Source: Thermoplasmatales archaeon
GTDB taxonomy: Archaea > Thermoplasmatota > Thermoplasmata > Methanomassiliicoccales > Methanomethylophilaceae
Assembly (NCBI GenBank): GCA_012515075.1
Contig: JAAYZC010000059.1
Span: forward strand, 1 to 36,442
Direction of reading: 5' to 3'
DNA: 36,442 nucleotides
Position 1 is the stretch's first letter. The number at the start of each line of letters is the position of its first letter. The position numbers and the translations under genes are program-made. Under the pieces are notes generated by a model. That model was given only the letters and a program-made list of their open reading frames with translations. It was not told where the DNA came from and made no database searches. Shown piece after piece: positions 31,065 to 36,442 of the stretch.

Positions 31065-31240
31065 GTGTTGAACCTTCCGACCTCTATCCCGCCTGAGAAA
31101 CCGGAGGGGGCGTACTCCTCTTCCTCATCCTCCATGACAAGGCTGTAGAGGACCTTTATGAACTCCCTCAGCTCCCTTACCTCTGATTTGAGGACCTTTA
31201 TCTCCGTCTGGAGGTCGCCGATGTCCTTTGTCTCATTCAT
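31061..31240 (-). CDS. 59-residue coiled-coil protein between csl4 and the ThiI-like gene
   Basis: A 59-residue protein (MNETKDIGDLQTEIKVLKSE at the start). The first 35 residues form a heptad-like amphipathic helix with hydrophobic residues at I7, L10, I14, L17, V21, L24, F27, I28, V30, L31 and L34. An acidic run, EDEEEE, and a glycine-rich end, SGFSGGIEVGRFNT, follow. I do not recognise a family. It is joined by ATGA overlaps to csl4 at its start and to the ThiI-like gene at its end, which argues that it is translated. It may be a small subunit or adaptor for a neighbour. Confidence 0.78.
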   Translation of the reverse strand: MNETKDIGDLQTEIKVLKSEVRELREFIKVLYSLVMEDEEEEYAPSGFSGGIEVGRFNT

Positions 31241-31800
31241 ATCTCTACATTTCCGTAGTCATCGGCCAGCTTCCTGGGCATGGTGCGCTCGCACTCGGGG
31301 CAGTAGAGCTGTCCCTTTCCCTTCCTGACCAGCTCAGTCTTGCATTTGCCGCACAGGGAGCGTATCACACCGAGGTGCTCGTCCTTGGTGGTAAGCTGGA
31401 GCGAGGGTTTGATGCCGATGACCCTGGCACGTATGTAGTCTCCCTTCCTGAGCTCCTTCGCAACGTCATCCGTGTAACCGGGGGATATCTTCGAGACGTG
31501 TATGGTGGCATAGGTCTCGCCGCCCAGCCCCCTCTCGGTCCCTTCCTTCACGACGACGTCGGCCGTCGCCATGGTGTTCCTTATGTCGCCCACTATGGCA
31601 TAGACCGTGTCGCCCTCCTTCAGTATGTTGGGGGGATTGGGGGTTGTGACCCTGGCGACGCATTCCGCATCGTCGAGGTCGAGCACGCCTATCTGCGAGG
31701 CGTAGATTATGCCGTTGCTGGCGAACGTCCCGTCGGAGGCAAGATACTCTTCCTCAACCGCTACCTCATCTCCGGGAAAAACCTCTTTTTTGCTTGTCAT
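31237..31800 (-). CDS. csl4: Exosome complex RNA-binding protein Csl4
   Basis: A 187-residue cap subunit of the archaeal RNA exosome, which binds RNA and recruits DnaG to the complex. The N-terminal domain opens FPGDEVAVEEEYLASDGTF. The S1 RNA-binding domain spans about residues 55-140 (EGDTVYAIVGDI ... HVSKISPGYTDDV ... KGDYIRARVIGI). A C-terminal zinc ribbon has CGKC and CPEC (about residues 150-172). AGGTGA lies before ATG 31800. It sits behind an RNA methyltransferase gene with a gap of six bases. The usual archaeal neighbour rpoL is absent. Confidence 0.92.
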   Translation of the reverse strand: MTSKKEVFPGDEVAVEEEYLASDGTFASNGIIYASQIGVLDLDDAECVARVTTPNPPNILKEGDTVYAIVGDIRNTMATADVVVKEGTERGLGGETYATIHVSKISPGYTDDVAKELRKGDYIRARVIGIKPSLQLTTKDEHLGVIRSLCGKCKTELVRKGKGQLYCPECERTMPRKLADDYGNVEI

Positions 31801-31806
31801 ATGTGT

Positions 31807-32400
31807 TCACCTTATGTTGACCGCCAAGATGTCAACGCTCTGTTTCATCTTCTTATGGAACGGGAATGTATTGGGGATGTCGTACTTATAGGTTTTACGA
31901 TAGACTATCCTGCGCCCGCGCGACTCCGCGTACTCCTCTATGAACGGTTCGGTGCGGGCCATGTGTATCGAGTACACGCATTCCGAAAGCTCCATGGCCT
32001 TGTCGAGGAAGGCCCGGTCGGCCCGGCGGTTCTGGCACCCGAAAGGGGGGTTCATGATGACAGTGTCGGCCGGTTCGGAGACATCCCTGACATCAGAGAG
32101 CACGAACTCCACGTCGGCTCCCGCCGAGGAAGCGTTCTCCCGGGCCGTCTCCAGGGCTCCCCCGGACACATCGAATCCGATGACCCTGCCGGCGCCCAGC
32201 AGCCTTGCGCCGATTGAGAAGACCCCTGTTCCGCACCCCAGGTCCACGACCTTCATGCCCGCTATGTCTCCGTTGGAGTAGGCTGAGAACAGGACATCGG
32301 CGGCCACCGGCGCCGGGGTGGGGTACTGCTCCAGGGATGGATCGGGATTCCGGAACGGCGCCACGGACTCCAGGGCGATCTCCAGGTCCCTCTTCTTCAT
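31807..32400 (-). CDS. METTL5-like RNA N6-adenine methyltransferase
   Basis: A 197-residue class I SAM methyltransferase of the COG2263/METTL5 group. EQYPTP is at residues 24-29, the SAM-binding VDLGCGTGVFSIGA at 52-65, the acidic loop at IGFDVSG, and the N6-adenine signature NPPFG at 117-121. Human METTL5 modifies 18S rRNA A1832; the archaeal target is inferred to be rRNA. It is the first gene of the methylase, csl4, coiled-coil, ThiI-like operon, all of whose recognisable products act on RNA. The start at ATG 32400 has only a weak GGTG upstream. Confidence 0.87.
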   Translation of the reverse strand: MKKRDLEIALESVAPFRNPDPSLEQYPTPAPVAADVLFSAYSNGDIAGMKVVDLGCGTGVFSIGARLLGAGRVIGFDVSGGALETARENASSAGADVEFVLSDVRDVSEPADTVIMNPPFGCQNRRADRAFLDKAMELSECVYSIHMARTEPFIEEYAESRGRRIVYRKTYKYDIPNTFPFHKKMKQSVDILAVNIR

Positions 32401-32410
32401 GACACCGCAT

Positions 32411-32628
32411 GACGGATCACTCTAATCTAATTATCGAACCTCTCCAGTACCGAGTAGATAACAACGTTAAGATAATATACAATCAAATAGCATAATGATT
32501 AAACATTAGACATTCATCCATTTCATTCTTTTCATGAAAATATACATGGATTAGGTTTATATCTTGAAAATGTTCATACGTCCGCAAGTGAGAAGTCGGA
32601 TATCCGCACATCTCCATGGTGATATACA
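32411..32628 (+). promoter_or_regulatory. AT-rich regulatory region of the glutamate-synthase-like gene
   Basis: This 218-base gap is AT-rich over 32415-32570, unlike the rest of the window, and holds no gene. It contains a perfect 12-base palindrome TTTTCATGAAAA (32529-32540), then the TATA box TTTATATC (32556-32563), and in the leader a second palindrome CGGATATCCG (32597-32606). GGTGAT before ATG 32629 is the ribosome site. The expected transcription start is near 32586, giving a leader of about 43 bases. Confidence 0.6.
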
Positions 32629-34233
32629 ATGTACACGATCGAGAATTCTAAATCGACGACAGGAACCAAGTCTCGCGTCCCCGACGTCTGTCCGGTGAGC
32701 GGAATGTGCCCCATATGCACCGAGGACTGCAACGTCCTCTGCGAGGTGGCGAAGGGAGCCTTCAGGGGCAGGGAGACCCTGTATCCTGCGCCAGAGCACT
32801 TCGGGAAGAGCACTGCGGCATCCAACAAGGATTACTTCCTGGACTGGTCGCATTTCCAGCTGATGGCGGAGCTGCTTGGCGCCAAAGGGATCGAGCCCGA
32901 TTCCGACATAGCATTCTTCGAGAACGCCGACATAACGACCAAGGTCGGATCCCGTGGCAAGAACCCCATCGACATGGCCGTTCCGGTCCACATAGCCGGA
33001 CTGGGGTCGACCGCAGTGGCCAAGAGGTTCTGGAAGGAGCTGGCCGTGGGTTCGGCGCTTACGGGAATATGCGAGGTCATCGGGGAGAACGTGTGCGGAA
33101 TGGATTCCGACGCGGTGTACTCCAACGGCAAGGTCCAGAGCTCACCCGACATGGACTTCCGCGTCAAATCCTATCTAGATCAGTGGGACGGGAAGAACGG
33201 CCGCATCGTCATGCAGACCAACATCGAGGATATACGCGGAGGGGCCGACGACTACTGCCTGTCCAAGCTCAACGTGGAAGTGATCGAGAGGAAGTGGGGG
33301 CAGGGAGCGAAGGCGATCGGAGGAGAGGTCAGGCTGAGCACCCTCGAGAGGGCCCTTGAACTCAAGGCCCGCGGCTACATAGTGATGCCCGATCCGGAGG
33401 ACCCTCGCGTCCAGGAGGCCTTCAGAGCAGGCGCGTTCAGGACATTCGAGAGGCACAGCAGGGTCGGATTCCCAGACGAGGAATCCTTCCTTGAGGACAT
33501 AGACAGTCTCAGGAGCAAGGGGGCCAAGAACGTCTTCCTCAAGACCGGCGCATACAAGCCCGAGGTCGTGGCCTTCACCATGAGGTGCGCTTCCGAGGCG
33601 AAGATCGACCTCCTAACATTCGACGCGGCGGGCGGAGGAACCGGGATGTCCCCCAACATGCACATGGCCGAGCTCAGCTCCCCCGGGATCTGGCTGTTCA
33701 GCCAGGTGATGGCATGCGCCAAGGAGCTCAAGGCAAGGGGCAGATTCGTTCCCGACCTGTCATTCGCGGGAGGATTCGTGAACGAGTCCCAGATGTACAA
33801 GGCCTTCGCTCTGTCAGACATAGGGGAGGGGCCCCTGGTCAAGTCCATAGCCATGGCCAGATCCCCCATAACCGCCGCGATGAAGGGCAGGCACTTCGCA
33901 GAACTGGCGGCCGATGGCAAGCTGCCCTCGGGATTCGCCAACCAGTACGGCGACACTCCCGAGAAGTTCTTCATCTCCAACTCCGAGGTCCGCAAGATCC
34001 GCCCAGATGCGAATCTCGGAACCGATATACCCTGGGGTGCGGTTGGCGTATACACCTACCTGCACGACAGGATAGGAGAGGGTCTGAAACAGCTGATGGC
34101 AGGCACCCGCAAGTTCAAGCTCGGTTGCATAGAGAACGAGGATATCGTCTGTCTCTCCGAGTACGCGAGCAAGGTGTCCGGCGTCGAGACCCTGGACGCC
34201 AGGGCCGCCAGGGTGATGAAGGCCCTGCTCTGA
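32629..34233 (+). CDS. Glutamate synthase-like FMN oxidoreductase with N-terminal cysteine cluster
   Basis: A 534-residue protein related to the FMN-binding central domain of glutamate synthase (GltB). The TIM-barrel FMN site is visible in DAAGGGTGMSPNMHMAEL and FAGGFVNESQ. The C-terminal part (about residues 445-534) aligns in layout with the GltB barrel end but lacks the cysteine loop (CxxNxCPVG) that binds the 3Fe-4S cluster. Instead five cysteines lie at the N-terminus (Cys21, 27, 30, 34, 38), suggesting a relocated iron-sulfur site. There is no glutaminase domain, so it may use ammonia, another amine or an external partner. Many methanogens carry such short GltB forms. It has the most elaborate promoter in the window. 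Confidence 0.75.
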   Translation: MYTIENSKSTTGTKSRVPDVCPVSGMCPICTEDCNVLCEVAKGAFRGRETLYPAPEHFGKSTAASNKDYFLDWSHFQLMAELLGAKGIEPDSDIAFFENADITTKVGSRGKNPIDMAVPVHIAGLGSTAVAKRFWKELAVGSALTGICEVIGENVCGMDSDAVYSNGKVQSSPDMDFRVKSYLDQWDGKNGRIVMQTNIEDIRGGADDYCLSKLNVEVIERKWGQGAKAIGGEVRLSTLERALELKARGYIVMPDPEDPRVQEAFRAGAFRTFERHSRVGFPDEESFLEDIDSLRSKGAKNVFLKTGAYKPEVVAFTMRCASEAKIDLLTFDAAGGGTGMSPNMHMAELSSPGIWLFSQVMACAKELKARGRFVPDLSFAGGFVNESQMYKAFALSDIGEGPLVKSIAMARSPITAAMKGRHFAELAADGKLPSGFANQYGDTPEKFFISNSEVRKIRPDANLGTDIPWGAVGVYTYLHDRIGEGLKQLMAGTRKFKLGCIENEDIVCLSEYASKVSGVETLDARAARVMKALL

Positions 34234-34247
34234 TCCGGAGCCAAAAA

Positions 34248-34278
34248 GCGGGGCACTGCCCCGCTGCATTCCTTTTTT
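34248..34278 (+). terminator. Intrinsic-type terminator after the glutamate-synthase-like gene
   Basis: GCGGGGC and GCCCCGC pair as a 7-base stem around loop ACT (34248-34264). The sequence continues TGCATTCC and ends in a run of six T (34273-34278). It is the clearest hairpin-plus-T-tract in the window. Confidence 0.65.
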
Positions 34279-34284
34279 ACACCA

Positions 34285-34306
34285 CCCCGTTCGCAACAGT
34301 TATTAC
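34285..34306 (+). promoter_or_regulatory. purH promoter
   Basis: TATA-like GTTATTAC (34299-34306) with CCCCGT (34285-34290) nine bases upstream, the same word that precedes the purS box. The expected start near 34328 gives a leader of about 46 bases. A short ACCCT/AGGGT repeat (34312-34329) overlaps the start. Confidence 0.45.
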
Positions 34307-34373
34307 CATCGACCCTCTACACAAAGGGTAGATGCCCGGATCAGTCCGCGGAATCGCAATCGGGGGAACCTAA

Positions 34374-35921
34374 TTGGTTGCAGTCAAAAGAGCATTGATA
34401 AGTGTTTCAGACAAGGACGGAATCGTTGATTTTGCCAAGGAGCTCTCTTCTCTGGGTGTTGAACTGATATCCACCGGCGGAACTTACAGGCTCCTCAAGG
34501 ACAACGGCCTCCCTGTCAGGGAGGTCGCGGAGGTAACAGGGTTCCCGGAGATGCTGGACGGCCGCGTAAAGACCCTGCATCCCAGGATACATGCGGGGAT
34601 ACTGGCGCGCAGGGACGTGCCCGAGCACATGGCGTCTATTCGGGAGAAGGGCATAGACACCATAGACATGGTCGTGGTGAACCTCTATCCGTTCAAACGC
34701 ACGGTCCTCTCCGGAGCCCCCCTGGAAGACGTGGTGGAGAACATAGACATAGGGGGCCCCAGCGTGATACGCGCAGCCGCCAAGAACTACCTTTCAGTGG
34801 CTGTTGTGACGGACCCGGACCAGTACCCGGAGGTGCTGGAACAGCTCAAGACGAACGGAGGTCTCGAAACCGCTCTGCTCTCCAAACTCATGGCCGAGGC
34901 ATTCGTGATCACGGCGAACTACGATGCCATGATAGCCTCCAGGATGTATCCCGAGTTCTGCGGCGGGTTCCCCAGGTCCTTTCCCGTACCGTCCGAGAAG
35001 GCGGAGGATCTTAGGTACGGGGAGAACCCTAACCAGAAGGCGGCGTTCTACAGGGACCCGTTCACTCCCGGGACCACCGTGGCCAAAGCAAAGCAGCTCC
35101 ACGGCAAGCAACTGTCCTACAACAACATACTCGATCTGGACAAGGCGCTGGATATATGCATGGACTTTGAAAGGCCCACGGCGGCCATAATGAAGCACAC
35201 GAACCCTTGCGGACTGGCATCGGAAGACGACATCCACTCGGCGTTCGTCACCGCCTACGATGTGGACCCTCTTTCCGCCTACGGATGCGTGATATGCCTC
35301 AACAGGGACTGCGATATCCGCACGGCCGAGGAGATTTCCAAGCATTTCGTGGAGGCGGTCGTATGCCCGGACTTCCACGAGGACGCCCTGGAACTCCTCA
35401 GGAAGAAGAAGAACATACGCCTTCTCAGTACCGGCATGCCCATATCCCCCGAACACAGGCACAGGGAGTTCAAGATGAAGAAGGTTCAGGGAGGGATCCT
35501 GGTTCAGACCGACGAGGACGTGCCCATAGACCCTAAGAACCTGACCGTGATGACAGAGCGCGCACCGACTTCGGAGGAGATCCACTCCCTGCTGTTCGCA
35601 TGGAAGCTCGCCAAGCACGTGACCTCGAATTCGGTTGTATACGTGAAGGGGGAGCGGGCTGTCGGAATAGGGGCCGGGCAGATGAGCCGTGTGGATTCCG
35701 CGAGGATAGCGACCATGAAGGCGAACGAACCCACCCAGGGATGCGTGATGGCCTCTGACGCGTTCTTCCCGTTCAGGGACGGTGTCGACGAGGCAGCCAA
35801 GGCGGGAGTGACCGCGATAATACAGCCGGGGGGGAGCATAAGGGACCAAGAGGTCATCGATGCCGCCAACGAGCACGGCATGGCCATGGTATTCACGGGC
35901 TGCCGTGTCTTCAGGCACTGA
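34374..35921 (+). CDS. purH: Bifunctional AICAR formyltransferase / IMP cyclohydrolase
   Basis: A 515-residue full-length PurH performing the last two purine steps. The N-terminal IMP cyclohydrolase domain (residues 1-150) has LISVSDKDGIVDFAKEL, STGGTYRLL, and VKTLHPRIHAGIL. The C-terminal formyltransferase domain has the catalytic Lys-His pair in MKHTNPCG (Lys274, His275), YGENPNQKA, and DAFFPFRDGVDEAAKAG. It normally uses 10-formyl-tetrahydrofolate. The start is TTG 34374 with GGGGGA upstream. The window also carries purP, which formylates the same substrate with formate, so the two enzymes overlap in function. Confidence 0.94.
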   Translation: MVAVKRALISVSDKDGIVDFAKELSSLGVELISTGGTYRLLKDNGLPVREVAEVTGFPEMLDGRVKTLHPRIHAGILARRDVPEHMASIREKGIDTIDMVVVNLYPFKRTVLSGAPLEDVVENIDIGGPSVIRAAAKNYLSVAVVTDPDQYPEVLEQLKTNGGLETALLSKLMAEAFVITANYDAMIASRMYPEFCGGFPRSFPVPSEKAEDLRYGENPNQKAAFYRDPFTPGTTVAKAKQLHGKQLSYNNILDLDKALDICMDFERPTAAIMKHTNPCGLASEDDIHSAFVTAYDVDPLSAYGCVICLNRDCDIRTAEEISKHFVEAVVCPDFHEDALELLRKKKNIRLLSTGMPISPEHRHREFKMKKVQGGILVQTDEDVPIDPKNLTVMTERAPTSEEIHSLLFAWKLAKHVTSNSVVYVKGERAVGIGAGQMSRVDSARIATMKANEPTQGCVMASDAFFPFRDGVDEAAKAGVTAIIQPGGSIRDQEVIDAANEHGMAMVFTGCRVFRH

Positions 35922-35923
35922 AC

Positions 35924-35944
35924 GTCGGGGGTCCTGCCCCCGAC
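35924..35944. terminator. GC-rich hairpin between purH and the zinc protein gene
   Basis: GTCGGGGG and CCCCCGAC form an 8-base stem around loop TCCTG in a 28-base convergent gap. It is symmetric and could serve both genes. Confidence 0.5.
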
Positions 35945-35949
35945 AGTGC

Positions 35950-36153
35950 TTATTTCCTAGATTCCCCGAGCATATCATCGGGCAGGATGGGTTTCCCCTC
36001 GGCTTTTCTCTTCATATGCCCGCCGGGTCCGCCCCTTTCAACCCTGGCTTTCTCTATGCAGGTCTCGTCGTCGCAGACGAAGGCGGCGAACACGAAGTTC
36101 TTTGAGGGCTTTCCGCAGAACTGACAGGGGTAATCCTCGAAATTGATGACCAT
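35950..36153 (-). CDS. 67-residue zinc-binding protein, function unknown
   Basis: A small protein with four cysteines in zinc-ribbon spacing: Cys10, Cys13 (CQFCGKP), Cys27 and Cys32 (CDDETC). The C-terminal part is basic and glycine-rich (ARVERGGPGGHMKRKAEGKP), which could contact nucleic acid. I do not recognise a named family. The open frame extends to 36216, but a TATA box at 36176-36183 places a leaderless start at ATG 36153. It ends in TAA. Confidence 0.7.
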   Translation of the reverse strand: MVINFEDYPCQFCGKPSKNFVFAAFVCDDETCIEKARVERGGPGGHMKRKAEGKPILPDDMLGESRK

Positions 36154-36175
36154 GATGGCGGCGATGTCGTTGCGA

Positions 36176-36183
36176 TGATTAAT
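36176..36183 (-). promoter_or_regulatory. TATA box of the 67-residue zinc protein gene
   Basis: ATTAATCA on the minus strand, centred about 26 bases before ATG 36153. Confidence 0.5.
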
Positions 36184-36226
36184 CGTTTGTGCATGCGGGA
36201 TGCCCAATCTAAGCAAGTCCCGCAGG

Positions 36227-36234
36227 TATTATTA
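36227..36234 (+). promoter_or_regulatory. TATA box of the HdrC-like gene
   Basis: TATTATTA centred about 27 bases before ATG 36258, predicting a leaderless mRNA. Confidence 0.6.
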
Positions 36235-36257
36235 ACGCAATCCGCGTCATCGTCGGC

Positions 36258-36442
36258 ATGACCAAAGGCTCCGATACGGCCGAAAGGTTCGGTCTATCCT
36301 CTTGCACCGGATGCGGTGCCTGCTCATCCGCCTGTCCCAGCTCCAGGAATGGAGGCGTATCCCCGGATTCCGTGGTTTCCGCCGTGCTGGAAGGCGAACG
36401 GGCAGAGGGCGTATGGAAGTGCCTGCTATGCCACCGCTGCTC
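36258..36442 (+). CDS. Heterodisulfide reductase subunit C-like protein (5' end only)
   Basis: Partial gene cut by the window end; 61 codons are visible. The first cysteine set reads SSCTGCGACSSACPS (CxxCxxCxxxCP), a 4Fe-4S site, and the second set begins at WKCLLCHRC, matching the two ferredoxin-like motifs of HdrC. HdrC with HdrB reduces the CoM-S-S-CoB heterodisulfide in methanogenesis, fed by electrons from HdrA. The rest is outside the window, so an HdrC-like subunit of another complex cannot be excluded. The TATA box fixes ATG 36258. Confidence 0.8.
   Translation, partial: MTKGSDTAERFGLSSCTGCGACSSACPSSRNGGVSPDSVVSAVLEGERAEGVWKCLLCHRC

Noticed and set aside
31061-31240. The small gene after csl4 as RNA polymerase subunit L
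   Set aside because: RpoL is about 90 residues with a conserved dimerisation motif; this 59-residue coiled coil has none of it.
31228-32217. 329-codon plus-strand frame across csl4 and the methylase
   Set aside because: Both minus-strand genes are clear by motif; the plus-strand product has none.
34794-35978. 394-codon minus-strand frame opposite purH
   Set aside because: It is a shadow of purH, with low-complexity composition and no plausible start signal.
1-36442. CRISPR array, insertion sequence, integrase or prophage
   Set aside because: No spaced direct repeats, transposase, integrase or phage structural genes were seen; the gene content is core metabolism and information processing.

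Overview
The window is a compact, GC-rich piece of an archaeal chromosome. Archaeal markers are dense: GINS, a zinc-finger RPA with its RPA-associated protein, PAN, MBF1, RpoK/Rpb6, the exosome subunit Csl4, a GPN-loop GTPase, CTP-dependent riboflavin kinase, pantoate kinase, PurP and an archaeal-type ProRS. The start of an HdrC-like subunit, a DUF1638 protein and near-absence of TAG stops (1 of 42 complete genes; 38 TGA, 3 TAA) point to a methanogen that decodes pyrrolysine. My best guess is Thermoplasmata, order Methanomassiliicoccales; the placement is inference from gene content and stop usage.

Layout. 1-2.3 kb: tRNA-Lys(CUU), a CBS-pair protein with a WalJ-type beta-lactamase-fold protein, and GINS. 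2.4-5.8 kb: operon DUF167, Toprim, thymidylate kinase, CoaBC, pantoate kinase. 5.8-9.2 kb: DUF357; PRPP synthetase with ProRS; DUF1638. 9.3-13.5 kb: TrmI, then purS-purL-purQ. 13.5-18.5 kb: riboflavin kinase, two small membrane proteins, GPN GTPase, PAN, MBF1, DUF2240. 18.6-22.6 kb: rpoK-rpsB-MEMO1, and the RPA operon. 22.7-28.2 kb: purP, a class I aminotransferase, a serine operon (class V aminotransferase plus serA) and a DUF6015-like gene. 28.2-32.4 kb: an XPD-like helicase, an 87-residue unknown, and an RNA operon (METTL5-like methylase, Csl4, a 59-residue coiled-coil protein, a THUMP-less ThiI). 32.4-36.4 kb: an AT-rich promoter island driving a glutamate-synthase-like FMN protein, purH, a small zinc protein and the cut HdrC-like gene.

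Functionally the window is mostly housekeeping. Purine synthesis is well represented (prs, purSLQ, purP and a bifunctional purH that overlaps purP's step), with CoA, serine, riboflavin and dTMP synthesis, replication/repair (GINS, RPA, XPD) and RNA/protein quality control (exosome, PAN). I see no insertion sequence, integrase, CRISPR array or prophage.

The regulatory sequence is unusually readable. About 18 genes have a TATA-like box centred 24-30 bases upstream of their ATG, implying leaderless mRNAs, and this moves several starts inward. Genes inside operons carry Shine-Dalgarno sequences and often ATGA overlaps; all five TTG starts are of this SD-preceded kind. GC-rich hairpins mark several 3' ends. 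Dyads lie at the serine, RPA, glutamate-synthase-like and purS/prs promoters. No clear new multi-gene defence or metabolic system is visible; the best leads are these candidate operators, the glutamate-synthase-like protein with a displaced cysteine cluster, and the Csl4/coiled-coil/short-ThiI operon.
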